Source: CAVYUC01 sp963783085
GTDB taxonomy: Bacteria; Bacteroidota; Bacteroidia; Bacteroidales; Prolixibacteraceae
DNA: 64,000 nucleotides
Direction of reading: 5' to 3'
NCBI GenBank assembly: GCA_963783085.1
Contig: CAWAMJ010000018.1
Location: 9,926-73,925 of the forward strand
Below are positions 36,414 through 45,790 of this stretch, piece after piece. Below the pieces are notes generated by a model. It was not told the DNA's origin and searched no databases. It saw only the letters and a program-made list of their open reading frames with translations. The translations under genes and the position numbers were made by a program. Within the stretch, counting starts at the first letter, position 1; every line of letters starts with the position of its first letter.

Positions 36414-36950
36414 TTGTACGCTGTTGTTGATATAGAAACTACCGGAAGTAATTACCGTTTCGGACAAATTACTGAAATTGCCATAATACAGCATAACGGT
36501 TCCTGTGTTACAGATTCATATTCAACGCTTATTAAGCCTGATATGGATGTTCCGTATTTTATAACCGATTTGACCGGGATAACCAACGAAATGTTAACAA
36601 ATGCACCGAAATTTTACGAGGTAGCGAAAAAGATAGTGGAATTAACCGCAGGCCGGATTTTTGTCGCACATAACGTTCGTTTCGATTACCAGTTTCTGAG
36701 GGAAGAATTTAAGCGGTTGGGCTATAATTTTTATCGAAAACAGTTATGTACTGTCAAACTTTCCCGAAAATTAATTCCGGGACATCCATCGTATTCGCTT
36801 GGCAAAATTTGTTCAGATTTGGGAATAGAAATAAACGGCAGGCATCGCGCAGCCGGCGATGCTCTTGCCACTGTAAAGCTTTTTGAAATTCTTTTGGAAA
36901 AGAACGAATTGCAGAAACAAAAGGAGTCGCAGAATTACCGGTTATTCTGA
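36414..36950 (+). CDS. DEDDh 3'-5' exonuclease (DnaQ / Pol III epsilon type)
   Basis: A 178-residue single-domain exonuclease. ExoI motif VDIETTGS (Asp and Glu), ExoII in FVAHNVRFDYQFL, and ExoIII HRAAGDALAT with the DEDDh histidine are present. The start is probably the TTG at 36414, since a stop lies three codons upstream and the family begins M/L-YAVVDIETTG. It lacks the GIY-YIG/UvrC-like half found in many Bacteroidota homologues. Its last 9 bases overlap the convergent DUF5606 gene. Confidence 0.87.
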   Translation: MYAVVDIETTGSNYRFGQITEIAIIQHNGSCVTDSYSTLIKPDMDVPYFITDLTGITNEMLTNAPKFYEVAKKIVELTAGRIFVAHNVRFDYQFLREEFKRLGYNFYRKQLCTVKLSRKLIPGHPSYSLGKICSDLGIEINGRHRAAGDALATVKLFEILLEKNELQKQKESQNYRLF

Positions 36951-37388
36951 TTCTTTCGATTCGTTTTCAGCATTTTCGTTGCCGGTTTCCTTTTCCTCTT
37001 CCTCCTCCGTAAAATCGAGCATTTCCTTCTCCTGAAGAATATTGTACCAAAGCATCACCTTTTTAATGTCGGAAACATACACCCTGTCCTTGTCGTAATC
37101 AGGGAGAATTTCTTCAAAGTAGGTTTTCAATTCGTTTGCCGATGATTTATGGCTGATTGTTTTTCCACCATCTTCCTTTTCATAGATAGCTTTGAAAATA
37201 TCTTTTAACGGCACATCTTCAGTGTCAGTATAGATGGCAATATCTTCAAGCGCCGAAATTCTGGAAGTTGAATAAGCCGGCATTCTTTTACCTGTATCCA
37301 GCGATTCAACGATGATACTGTTTTTTGATTCGGTTATCATTTTAAATAAACCGGATTGACCTGAGATTGCTAATATTCCTTTTAACAT
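36942..37388 (-). CDS. DUF5606 family protein
   Basis: A 148-residue cytoplasmic protein that begins MLKGILAISGQSGLFKMI and contains SIIVESLDTGKRMPAY, matching the Bacteroidota-specific DUF5606 family. The N-terminal ~60 residues look like a small beta barrel, the middle is helical, and the tail is very acidic (runs of Glu). Its function is unknown; conservation across the phylum suggests a basic role. Confidence 0.85.
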   Translation of the reverse strand: MLKGILAISGQSGLFKMITESKNSIIVESLDTGKRMPAYSTSRISALEDIAIYTDTEDVPLKDIFKAIYEKEDGGKTISHKSSANELKTYFEEILPDYDKDRVYVSDIKKVMLWYNILQEKEMLDFTEEEEEKETGNENAENESKESE

Positions 37389-37441
37389 GACTTATTTTTT
37401 CTGGCGAATATACAATTTTTGCAATACCGGTAAAACAATCT

Positions 37442-39463
37442 TTAGTTAAAATCAAGTTTATATGAAATTCCTGTTTTTAACCATCTGCCTGGTTGAATAA
37501 CATTTCCAACGTCATAATATTTCCTGTCGAAAATATTATTGGCTGAAATAAAAATGCTTATATTTTTATACTTGTAACTCACTTTTCCGTCGAACAGCCA
37601 AAACGGAGCATATTGCTTTTCTTTGCCCCAGTTATTCGAAACGTACTCGGTGAAAGTGCCCTCCCTGTCCTGATATGTTACTCCAAAATAAATCAACAGA
37701 TTTTTACTCAGTTCCTGGTTTACAGTGATTACAAGCTTGTTTTTTAAATTATCGAGTACATACTGCGATATAAAATCCTGGCTAATCTTTTCGAGGTTGT
37801 TATTGAAATAACTAATGGAAATTTTTTCAGGAAAATGATTTCCGGCTAAATCCTTCAAATTAAACTGAATTCGGAATTCAGTTCCGAAACTTTTCAAACG
37901 GGTAAGGTTTCGGGGTTGCCAAATTTCGCCGCTTTCCATTTTCACCCAGTCGATGATGTTTTTACCGTTTTGATAAAAAACAACCAAATGGCCCTGAATA
38001 AACTGCCTGTTTAATTTTATCCCACCTTCAACAGACGCTGATTTTTCCGGTTTTAAATCAGGATTTCCAATATTGGTGGGCCCGGAATAATACAGATCAG
38101 TAAAAGTTGGCATTCGAAGTGAGGAATTGAACGATGAATAAATTTTTAGTCCGGTAAATAACTGGTGGCTTATTTCAATTCCCGGAAAAACATTCAACCC
38201 TGTGGTGTTTTCTGAAATATGGTTCGCCATTAATCCTCCGGTAACGGTTAATCCCCTGCGATAATAAGCATGTTCTAAAAATAGTGAGGTTGTGTTCCTT
38301 GATTTCGATTTCGTGAAAAATGCATCCTCTCCCGGCACTTTTACGGGAGATTGTATTTCTTCCCCGAGTACATTGCTCAAAATATTCTCTGAACGCCATT
38401 CTGCGCCCAAAGATGTTTTCCCCAAACTCCACTGAACCCAGGAGTTGAGATTGGCCCCAAAAACATCTGTTCGGTGGTAATTATGTGAAGTGTACCAGTC
38501 AGGCGCTTCTTTTCTGAACAATTCAAATTTATCACGATGCCTTCGCCAGTAAATTGCAGGCGTAAAATGAAGAGCAGACGTTGATTCCCATTTCGCCGAT
38601 GAAAAATAGGTTTTGGTTTGTTCGTACTGGTTTGGATAAACGGGCGTATAAAAACTGTTGGCGCCAAATCCCTTTTCAGAATAACCCAATTGGAATACAA
38701 AAGTCCCTTTTTCAGATTCCAAAAGGCTGGAGTAAAAAGCGTCAGAGACTGCGAAATCGGTATTTTCGATATATCCTGATGAACTTTTTCTTCCCGCCGA
38801 AAGAAAATGCCCCAGTTTTCCGGTAAAAAATCCGGTTGAAGCATTTGCATTAAAATAACGATGACTGCCACCACCGATGTTTAGTGATAATTTTTCGGAA
38901 CCCGGTTTTTTAGTTACGATGTTTATTGCGCCGGAAAAAGCGTTTGGGCCGTAAACTCTGGCCGCCGGACCTTCGAGCACTTCAATGCGCTGAATTTGAT
39001 TTAAACTAACCGGTAAATTAAAGTTGTGATGGCCGGTTTGGGGGTCGGAAATGTTAATACCGTTCAGAAGGATAATTGTTTGATCGAATGTTCCGCCGCG
39101 GATGCTTACATCGGTCTGGACACCTTCGGCGCCGCGCTGCCGTACGTCTACACCGGCAACATATTCGAGCAAATCCTGCACGTTTTGCACCGGCGCCGCC
39201 TCAATTTCTTTTGAACCGACCACGGTAACAATTCGCGCTATCTGCGAATATAAAGCAGGCGAACGCCGGGCACTGACTTCAATTTCTTCGAGATCATATT
39301 TCATTTTTATTCCGGTTGAATCCTGTTCGGAAGCAATCACCAATACCGGCGCCGACAGAAAATAAATCACTGGTAAAACCGAGATTACAACCACTTTTTT
39401 TATCGTGCTGTATACTGAATAACTCTTTCGTCTCCATTTGGCGAATATCAAAATTTCAGGCAT
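37442..39463 (-). CDS. TonB-dependent outer membrane receptor
   Basis: A 673-residue receptor with a long N-terminal signal region (hydrophobic stretch about residues 25-45) and a TonB-box-like DLEEIEVSA. The plug domain (about 60-170) contains LLEYVAGVDVRQRG, VSIRGGTFDQTIILLNGI and VEVLEGPAARVYGPNAFSGAINI. A 22-strand barrel ends in an aromatic-rich SYKLDF terminus. It lacks the carboxypeptidase-like N-terminal domain of SusC proteins, so a siderophore, heme or cobalamin-like substrate is more likely than a glycan. No riboswitch was recognised upstream. A -7 box lies at 39515-39522. Confidence 0.9.
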   Translation of the reverse strand: MPEILIFAKWRRKSYSVYSTIKKVVVISVLPVIYFLSAPVLVIASEQDSTGIKMKYDLEEIEVSARRSPALYSQIARIVTVVGSKEIEAAPVQNVQDLLEYVAGVDVRQRGAEGVQTDVSIRGGTFDQTIILLNGINISDPQTGHHNFNLPVSLNQIQRIEVLEGPAARVYGPNAFSGAINIVTKKPGSEKLSLNIGGGSHRYFNANASTGFFTGKLGHFLSAGRKSSSGYIENTDFAVSDAFYSSLLESEKGTFVFQLGYSEKGFGANSFYTPVYPNQYEQTKTYFSSAKWESTSALHFTPAIYWRRHRDKFELFRKEAPDWYTSHNYHRTDVFGANLNSWVQWSLGKTSLGAEWRSENILSNVLGEEIQSPVKVPGEDAFFTKSKSRNTTSLFLEHAYYRRGLTVTGGLMANHISENTTGLNVFPGIEISHQLFTGLKIYSSFNSSLRMPTFTDLYYSGPTNIGNPDLKPEKSASVEGGIKLNRQFIQGHLVVFYQNGKNIIDWVKMESGEIWQPRNLTRLKSFGTEFRIQFNLKDLAGNHFPEKISISYFNNNLEKISQDFISQYVLDNLKNKLVITVNQELSKNLLIYFGVTYQDREGTFTEYVSNNWGKEKQYAPFWLFDGKVSYKYKNISIFISANNIFDRKYYDVGNVIQPGRWLKTGISYKLDFN

Positions 39464-39514
39464 AGCGTTTATTTAAATTCATACATTCTTTCAAGTTGTT
39501 CGAAAATTGAGCCG

Positions 39515-39522
39515 CAAAGATA
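39515..39522 (-). promoter_or_regulatory. -7 box upstream of the TonB-dependent receptor gene
   Basis: TATCTTTG on the minus strand matches TAnnTTTG; no matching TTTG is seen at -33. It would give a leader of roughly 45 bases. The 308-bp divergent region 39464-39771 otherwise shows only AT-rich sequence and the opposing promoter at 39721. Confidence 0.45.
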
Positions 39523-39697
39523 TAATTTGAAATTTAAACCGAATGGTTTGCAACATTCTGTTTAGACTCGTCGTAATTTATTTAAACACACTTTATTAAC
39601 CAGTAAAATGGTAAATGAACAAATGTATATTGACATTCTTTATCAAGAATTTTTATTAAGCATAGAAAAAATCAACCGGCAAAAGAGTTTAAAATGC

Positions 39698-39728
39698 TTT
39701 TAAAAAAAATTATTCCGCCTTATATTTG
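39698..39728 (+). promoter_or_regulatory. Promoter-like boxes upstream of the second sigma factor
   Basis: TATATTTG at 39721-39728 fits the TAnnTTTG -7 consensus; TTTT at 39698-39701, 19 bases upstream, is one base away from the TTTG -33 box. The predicted start near 39735 gives a leader of about 37 bases. Confidence 0.6.
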
Positions 39729-39771
39729 TTTAGACAAATTAAAAATAACGCCATTTTAAAATTAAAACGCC

Positions 39772-40281
39772 ATGACTCAAATTCAATTTAACAACGCACT
39801 ACTTAGTTTAAAAGACAAGTTGCATTATTATGCATTGAGTTTAACCTCCGACACTGAAAGGGCTAACGACCTTCTTCAGGAAACGATGTTGAAAGCTTTG
39901 ATGTATCGGGATAAATTTACGCAAAACACCAATTTCAAAGCATGGATTTACACCATCATGAAAAACACTTTCATCAATGATTACAGGAGAAGTGTAAAAA
40001 CAAAAAACACTTTCGATTATTCGAACAACGACTTTCACCTGTTATTTTCGAAAGACAAAGTTTATCCTGCTCCCGATTCTTTTTACAGTTCAAAAGAAAT
40101 TCATGCAAGTATTGAAGCGCTGGAAGATGATTACAAAGTTCCTTTCACCATGTTTCTGGAAGGTTACAAGTACAAGGAAATAGCTGAAAAACTGAATTTG
40201 CCGCTGGGAACAGTAAAAAGCCGTATTTTCTTTACCAGGAAAAAACTTGAAAAATCGTTGCATGAATTTGCCACCAACTGA
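39772..40281 (+). CDS. ECF RNA polymerase sigma factor
   Basis: A 169-residue two-domain sigma factor. Sigma-2 (about 15-80) has ERANDLLQETMLKALMYRDKF and FKAWIYTIMKNTFINDYRR. Sigma-4 (about 110-160) has KYKEIAEKLNLPLGTVKSRIFFTRKKL, the recognition helix. It resembles the widespread Bacteroidota ECF group that is encoded without a neighbouring anti-sigma gene, and none is adjacent here. It has its own promoter-like boxes and terminator. Confidence 0.93.
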   Translation: MTQIQFNNALLSLKDKLHYYALSLTSDTERANDLLQETMLKALMYRDKFTQNTNFKAWIYTIMKNTFINDYRRSVKTKNTFDYSNNDFHLLFSKDKVYPAPDSFYSSKEIHASIEALEDDYKVPFTMFLEGYKYKEIAEKLNLPLGTVKSRIFFTRKKLEKSLHEFATN

Positions 40282-40313
40282 TTCGAAAAAATAAAAAAAA
40301 AAACAAATTCTGT

Positions 40314-40340
40314 AAAAGATCTTCATCCCGGAGGTCTTTT
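40314..40340 (+). terminator. Intrinsic terminator after the second sigma factor
   Basis: AAAAGATCTTC (40314-40324) pairs with GGAGGTCTTTT (40330-40340) through 11 pairs including G-U pairs, loop ATCCC, followed by TTTT. It ends 36 bases before the next gene. Confidence 0.78.
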
Positions 40341-40376
40341 TTTTGTTTTATTACACAGAACAAAAAAATATCTGAC

Positions 40377-40928
40377 ATGGAGAAAATAGTGGTTCCTTTA
40401 GCTGAAGGCTTTGAAGAAATTGAAGCAGTAAGTATCATCGACGTTTTACGAAGGGCGGAATTTGATGTAATAATTGCATCTGTAACCGGAAATACGGTAG
40501 TCACCGGTTCGCATAAAATTAAAGTGACGAGCGATCTGCTTTTCAATGAGGTAAATTTCAGTGAAGTTGACATGTTCGTACTTCCGGGGGGGATGCCAGG
40601 TGCAGAAAACCTGAAAAAACACGAAGGCCTTCGCAGGAAACTCACTGAATTTAACAAGAACAAAAAACCACTGGCAGCGATATGCGCGGCGCCGATAGTT
40701 TTGGGAGATTTGGGTATCCTTGAAAATAAAACGGCTACCTGCTACCCTGGTTACGAAGATGGTTTGAAAGGTGCGAACGTAACCGACGGGAGCGTTGAGC
40801 ACGACGGAAACATTATTACAGGCCGCGGCGCTGGTGTAGCCGTGAAATTCGCTTTGAAAATTGTGGAGGTTCACAAAGGAAAACAATTCGCTGAAAAACT
40901 GGCGGAAAAAATGGTGGTTGAAAAATAA
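40377..40928 (+). CDS. DJ-1/PfpI family protein
   Basis: A 183-residue flavodoxin-like protein of the DJ-1/YajL group. It starts KIVVPLAEGFEEIEAV with the conserved acidic residue, and the nucleophile cysteine lies in the elbow AAICAAPIVLG (about residue 103). LPGGMPGAENL and ITGRGAGVAVKFAL are also typical. Members act as glyoxalases, deglycases or oxidative-stress chaperones; the specific activity cannot be read from sequence. It is convergent with purL. Confidence 0.9.
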   Translation: MEKIVVPLAEGFEEIEAVSIIDVLRRAEFDVIIASVTGNTVVTGSHKIKVTSDLLFNEVNFSEVDMFVLPGGMPGAENLKKHEGLRRKLTEFNKNKKPLAAICAAPIVLGDLGILENKTATCYPGYEDGLKGANVTDGSVEHDGNIITGRGAGVAVKFALKIVEVHKGKQFAEKLAEKMVVEK

Positions 40929-40977
40929 TTCCCCATTGGCGGGAGTTATACGCCAACCATCAAAGAACCCGCAACAT

Positions 40978-43900
40978 TCATTTTTTGTTGCGTTCGTTTA
41001 TCCAGTTCCGCGCATTTACAAACGCCTGAATCCACGGTGCAACTTCGTCATTTTTTCTGCCAGCGGGATAATTGGCCCATTGCCAGGGTTTGAACGCCCG
41101 CTCGAGGTGCGGCATCATAGCCAGGTGCCGCCCATCGCCGGAACAAATGGCAGCTGCGGCAAAATGTGAACCGTTCGGATTAGCCGGATATTCATCGTGA
41201 CTATACTTCATTGGAATGTGATATTCGAGTTCATTAAACGGCAGGTAGAATTTTCCTTCTCCATGCGCCACCCAGATTCCCAGTTTCATGCCGGTCATAT
41301 TTCCCAGCATCACCGAACTGTTTTCCAGGATGTCAACATTCAGGAATGCCGATTCAAATTTATGCGATTCGTTGTGCAGCATCTTTGGTTTGATGCTGTG
41401 TTCCGGGTAAACCAAATCGAGTTCCACCATTAACTGACAGCCATTGCAAACCCCGAGGCTCAGCGTGTTATTGCGTTTGTAGAAATTTTCCAATGCAACA
41501 CGTGCTTTTTCGTTGTATTTAAATGCACCGGCCCAACCTTTTGCCGATCCCAGTACGTCGGAGTTGGAAAAGCCGCCCACAAATACAATCATGTTCAAAT
41601 CTTCCAGTGTTTCGCGGCCTGAAATCAAATCAGTCATGTGCACGTCTTTCACGTCCATTCCGGCCAGATACATTGCATAAGCCATTTCACGATCGCCATT
41701 CACTCCTTTTTCCCGGATAATTGCGACTTTAATCCCAGTGGGTTTTCTCCGGTTTAAATCGATTCCGAAATCTGCAGCTTTCCCTGAAAAATCAAGAAAA
41801 TCGTATCCGAGTTCGATTCTTTTATAATTTTTGAAGCGTTCAAGCGCAAGTTCATTTCCGCTTTGTTTCCGGTCGAGAAGATACGACGTTTTAAACCACA
41901 AATCGCGAAGTGTGTTTATATCAAAATTAGTTTCAAACCCGCCATTTTTTATGCGTAATTCCCGATCCTGGGCAGCAGAACCAAGCAACAGGAATTTTAC
42001 ATTGTTTTCAGCGAGCTGTTTTTTCACTTCATTGTTGCTGGCACATTGAATCACAATTCCCGGATTTTCGGCGAACAGGATTTTTGCTGTATCATTCTCT
42101 TCAAACCCGGACAGATCCACTACCAATCCGCCTTCGTTACTGCTGAAACACATCTCAAGCAACGTTGTGATCAAACCACCCGACCCAATATCATGACCGG
42201 CAAGAATTAAATCCTGTTCGATTAGTTTTTGGATAGAGTTAAATGCCTGCACAAATTTTTCGGGACTGGCGACAGTTGGCGCATTTTTTCCGATTTTGTT
42301 TATCGACTGCGCAAAAGCGCTGCCTCCAGGCGCACGCTCTGAAAATGAAAAATCGATAAAAAGAATTTCTTTTGATTCGTCGTTCACCAAAACAGGTTCC
42401 ACCACTTTTTTTACATCCGAAACTTCTGCCGACGCAGAAATAATAACGGTACCGGGGGCGTAAACCACGTCGTCGTTGTATTTTTGAGTCATCGACATGG
42501 AGTCTTTCCCGGTGGGGATGTTAATTCCCAGTGCGCAGGCAAAATCGCTGGCTGCTTCAACGGCTTTGTAAATCCGGGCATTTTCACCGGGATTTTTAGC
42601 GGGCCACATCCAGTTGGCGCTTAATGAGATTCCGCGAATATGATCAGTCAGCGGCGCCCATATAATATTCGTCAGCGCTTCTGCAATCGACAAAACTGAA
42701 CCGTTTGCCGCATTCACCATTCCTGCCACCGGCGCATGGCCGATTGATGTGGCTACTCCCGCTCTCCCCTGATAATCAAGCGCAATTACGCCCACATTAT
42801 TCAGCGGTAACTGCAGTTTTCCGGCACATTGTTGTTTGGCAATCCTGCCGGTTACCGAACGGTCGACTTTATTGGTGAGCCAGTCTTTGCAGGCCACCGA
42901 TTCCAACTGGATCAGGTTTTCAACCAAAACTTCGAGATTGTCAGTATCATATTCCAGTTCCTGAAAACCGGCCTCCAAAGCAGTATCTTCCAAAACAGTT
43001 TTAGGAGGATTTCCAAACATGTAGCCGAGCTGCCAGTCGATGGGTTTTTCACCGGTTTCGGAATTTTCAAATGTGAACTGCATGTCGCCTGTCGCGTCGC
43101 CAATTTCATACATTGGCGCCCGTTCGCGTTCTGCAATCTTCCGCAGCAACTCCACATGAACCGGTTTCATCACCAGGCCCATTCGTTCCTGCGATTCGTT
43201 CCCGATGATTTCTTTTTGGGAAAGTGTTGGATCGCCAACCGGCAATTTTGCAGTGTCAATTTTTCCGCCGGTGGATTCCACCAATTCCGAAAGGCAATTC
43301 AAGTGCCCCCCTGCCCCATGATCATGAATGGAAATAATTGGATTTTCGTCGGATTCGCCCAACGCGCGAATGGCATTGTACACCCGTTTTTGCATCTCAG
43401 GGTTGGCACGTTGTACAGCATTCAGTTCGATTGAATTTTTAAACTCGCCGGTTGCCACCGAGGAAACAGCGCCGCCGCCCATTCCGATGCGGTAATTATC
43501 ACCGCCCAACAGAACAACTTTATCGCCTTTCTCAGGTTCGTCCTTCAAACTGTATTCTTTATTTCCGTATCCGATTCCACCGGCAAGCATAACCACTTTG
43601 TCATAGCCGTATTTTTTCTGATTCTCGAAATGTTCAAATGTTAAAACCGATCCGGCGATTAGCGGCTGTCCAAATTTATTCCCAAAGTCGCTTGCACCGT
43701 TTGATGCTTTTATCAGGATTTCTTCGGGGCTTTGGTACAGCCAATCGCGCTCTTCTGTCGACTGTTCCCAGATGCGCTGCGATTCGGTCCGTGGATAAGA
43801 TGTCATATAAACCGCAGTTCCTGCAATTGGAAAGCTACCTTTTCCGCCGGCTATCCGGTCGCGAATTTCACCGCCGGTTCCGGTTGAAGCCCCGTTAAAT

Positions 43901-44670
43901 GGCTCTACTGTTGTGGGAAAATTGTGTGTTTCAGCTTTCAGTGATAAAACAAGTTCTTTGTCTTTCACTTCAAAGAAATCGGGTTTGTCCTGTGTTTTCG
44001 GTGAGAATTGCTCAGCCACAGGCCCCTGTACAAATGAGCAGTTGTCTTTGTAGGCCGAGATAATTTTGTTGGGATTTACCTTTGAAGTTTTCTTAATCAG
44101 CTGGAAAAGCGAAGATTCCATCTCTTTTCCATCGATAATAAAAGTGCCGTTAAATATTTTATGCCGGCAGTGCTCGGAATTAACCTGCGCAAAACCATAC
44201 ACCTCGCTGTCAGTTAATGATCTTCCCATTGCGGTTGATACTGAATTGAGGTAATCCACTTCCCCGGCGCTCAACGCCAGCCCTTCCTGTTCATTATATG
44301 CTGCAATATCTTCAATTTCGATGATCGGATCAGGCAGTTTATCGATATTGAAAACCTTATGTGTTAAGTCTTTGTATTTCGACTGAAGCATCGGGTCGTA
44401 TTCTGCCCCTTCATTCTCCACCGGAAAAAACTCTTCCATTCGCAGGATGCCTTTTATGCCCATGTTCTGGCTAATTTCCATGGCATTGGTACTCCATGGT
44501 GTTAGCATTTCTTTTCTCGGCCCAACAAACCAGCCTTCCAGCTTTTCCTGTTTTAAATATTCAGCATCGGAAAACAGCCAGACTAACTTTGCTATATCTT
44601 CCTGTGTTAACGGGATGAAAGTATCAACTGCGATAATTGTTTTACTTTGGGTCCTGAAAAATTGAATCAT
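40978..44670 (-). CDS. purL: Phosphoribosylformylglycinamidine synthase, single-chain
   Basis: Fourth step of purine synthesis: FGAR plus glutamine and ATP to FGAM. The start is placed at ATG 44670 (MIQFFRTQSKT), giving 1230 residues; the open extension to 44760 covers the promoter. It has an N-terminal PurS-like domain, two AIRS-related halves (ETHNFPTTVEPFNGASTGTGGEIRD-type loop, HDHGAGGH, GHDIGSGGL) and a C-terminal glutaminase with the nucleophile in GVCNGCQLM. Large single-chain PurL is usual in Bacteroidota. No frameshift is present in this long gene. Confidence 0.97.
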   Translation of the reverse strand: MIQFFRTQSKTIIAVDTFIPLTQEDIAKLVWLFSDAEYLKQEKLEGWFVGPRKEMLTPWSTNAMEISQNMGIKGILRMEEFFPVENEGAEYDPMLQSKYKDLTHKVFNIDKLPDPIIEIEDIAAYNEQEGLALSAGEVDYLNSVSTAMGRSLTDSEVYGFAQVNSEHCRHKIFNGTFIIDGKEMESSLFQLIKKTSKVNPNKIISAYKDNCSFVQGPVAEQFSPKTQDKPDFFEVKDKELVLSLKAETHNFPTTVEPFNGASTGTGGEIRDRIAGGKGSFPIAGTAVYMTSYPRTESQRIWEQSTEERDWLYQSPEEILIKASNGASDFGNKFGQPLIAGSVLTFEHFENQKKYGYDKVVMLAGGIGYGNKEYSLKDEPEKGDKVVLLGGDNYRIGMGGGAVSSVATGEFKNSIELNAVQRANPEMQKRVYNAIRALGESDENPIISIHDHGAGGHLNCLSELVESTGGKIDTAKLPVGDPTLSQKEIIGNESQERMGLVMKPVHVELLRKIAERERAPMYEIGDATGDMQFTFENSETGEKPIDWQLGYMFGNPPKTVLEDTALEAGFQELEYDTDNLEVLVENLIQLESVACKDWLTNKVDRSVTGRIAKQQCAGKLQLPLNNVGVIALDYQGRAGVATSIGHAPVAGMVNAANGSVLSIAEALTNIIWAPLTDHIRGISLSANWMWPAKNPGENARIYKAVEAASDFACALGINIPTGKDSMSMTQKYNDDVVYAPGTVIISASAEVSDVKKVVEPVLVNDESKEILFIDFSFSERAPGGSAFAQSINKIGKNAPTVASPEKFVQAFNSIQKLIEQDLILAGHDIGSGGLITTLLEMCFSSNEGGLVVDLSGFEENDTAKILFAENPGIVIQCASNNEVKKQLAENNVKFLLLGSAAQDRELRIKNGGFETNFDINTLRDLWFKTSYLLDRKQSGNELALERFKNYKRIELGYDFLDFSGKAADFGIDLNRRKPTGIKVAIIREKGVNGDREMAYAMYLAGMDVKDVHMTDLISGRETLEDLNMIVFVGGFSNSDVLGSAKGWAGAFKYNEKARVALENFYKRNNTLSLGVCNGCQLMVELDLVYPEHSIKPKMLHNESHKFESAFLNVDILENSSVMLGNMTGMKLGIWVAHGEGKFYLPFNELEYHIPMKYSHDEYPANPNGSHFAAAAICSGDGRHLAMMPHLERAFKPWQWANYPAGRKNDEVAPWIQAFVNARNWINERNKK

Positions 44671-44714
44671 CTTGTTGCAATATTTTGGTGTAGAATATGT
44701 TATATAACAGGCGG

Positions 44715-44722
44715 CAAAGATA
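44715..44722 (-). promoter_or_regulatory. -7 box upstream of purL
   Basis: TATCTTTG on the minus strand matches TAnnTTTG and lies 45 bases before the purL start. The -33 box is not clear (nearest TTTG is about 26 bases upstream). No purine riboswitch was recognised in the short leader. Confidence 0.45.
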
Positions 44723-44854
44723 AAAAATAAATATCGCGCCGGCATTCTCAAAGAAAGCAATAATGAGTACTTTTCAGGAAAAGATAAATTAACGGATACA
44801 AAAAATCGGATGAACTTAAATACTTTAACTTACCGACAAAATAAATTTTTTTTT

Positions 44855-45181
44855 ATGCACAGATTTCTGATGATTGTTGCAGCAGGACTTATTTTATTTT
44901 CATGCGGAACTCAGCGACAGTTGCAAAGGACGTATATCGGGCAACCAGTTACCACTTTGAACGATAATTTTGGGCAACCGGTTAGTATCATCGACAGAGA
45001 GCAGGAAAAAGTCTACATTTTTGAAGAAGAAGAAGAACTGAAGCGGACGGAAATCAACCAGGGTAAACTAACGCTCGATCCGATAGTAACCCCTAAGGTA
45101 TTGAAAACGAAACGCTATTATTTTACAGTTAAAAACGGGAAAATATCCGCGGTGAAGTTCGAAGAAGAATATGACAGGTGA
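44855..45181 (+). CDS. Small lipoprotein of unknown function
   Basis: A 108-residue protein from ATG 44855; an in-frame codon at 44810 would put the signal peptide 15 residues in, so the later start is preferred. The lipobox ILFSC (Cys at about residue 17) predicts lipidation. The mature part has QPVTTLNDNFGQPVSIID, a pattern like small outer-membrane assembly lipoproteins, then an acidic helix and a beta-rich end. It is divergent from purL. Confidence 0.7.
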   Translation: MHRFLMIVAAGLILFSCGTQRQLQRTYIGQPVTTLNDNFGQPVSIIDREQEKVYIFEEEEELKRTEINQGKLTLDPIVTPKVLKTKRYYFTVKNGKISAVKFEEEYDR

Positions 45182-45291
45182 TACGCAACATTTTAAATGA
45201 AATATGTTTTTGTTCAGGGAATTTTTTTAGTTTTGCACTCGCTTTTCAAAAAAATGAAAGTTACTTTTTTCAGATGAATTAAAGACAACAT

Positions 45292-45377
45292 GCCCAGATG
45301 GTGGAATTGGTAGACACGCAAGGTTGAGGGCCTTGTGGCCGTTACAGGCCGTGCAAGTTCGAGTCTTGTTCTGGGCA
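45292..45377 (+). tRNA. tRNA-Leu (GAG anticodon)
   Basis: An 86-base class II tRNA. Acceptor stem GCCCAGA (45292-45298) pairs with TCTGGGC (45370-45376), discriminator A. The D-loop holds TTGGTAGAC. The anticodon arm CAAGG-TTGAGGG-CCTTG gives anticodon GAG. A long variable arm (TGGCC...GGCC) and the T-loop GTTCGAGTC follow. CCA is not encoded. It reads CUC/CUU leucine codons. Confidence 0.96.
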
Positions 45378-45386
45378 CAAAATAAT

Positions 45387-45420
45387 AAACGCAATCAGCT
45401 AAATTTTGTCGGTTGCGTTT
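45387..45420 (+). terminator. Terminator after tRNA-Leu
   Basis: AAACGCAA (45387-45394) and TTGCGTTT (45413-45420) form an 8-bp perfect stem followed by TTTATTTT, ten bases after the tRNA 3' end. Confidence 0.85.
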
Positions 45421-45790
45421 TTTATTTTCCTGATTTTTCAACGTTGGTTAATCGTTTTAAACCACCCAAAATTTTCTCTTCGTTTAACATACTGTTTTGA
45501 AGACCGGCAACATCTGCTGAAACCAAAAATCGCAAAGTTTGCTCCCGCAAAGGTGGAATTCACGAGGTAAACCTGAGAAAACAACCAAATTGACAGCAAA
45601 GTTTTCCGGTTTTTCTATTCCGAACTTTTTTCGTTTAAGCTACCTCCGGCGCCAAAAAAGCCGGGCAGGATATTCCCAAAAAAAATTTGCTGATAAGAAC
45701 TATTTTTTTCATAACTTATATCCTAATATCTTCAAAATCAAAAGAATTTGTTTAAATTATCTTTGACAAAAACCATTTAATAATATCAAA
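45421..45790. other. Intergenic region with no clear gene
   Basis: About 370 bases between the tRNA terminator and the exported methyltransferase-like gene. A short open frame (45539-45766) has no start context, domain or coding-like composition. A -7-like TATCTTTG at 45758-45765 probably serves the gene at 45791. Confidence 0.55.

Noticed and set aside
39464..39771. Cobalamin riboswitch before the TonB receptor
   Set aside because: No B12-box-like sequence or long structured leader is visible; the -7 box predicts a leader of only about 45 bases.
45539..45766. 75-codon open frame after tRNA-Leu
   Set aside because: Basic, low-complexity translation without recognisable features, no ribosome site and no neighbours that would explain it.
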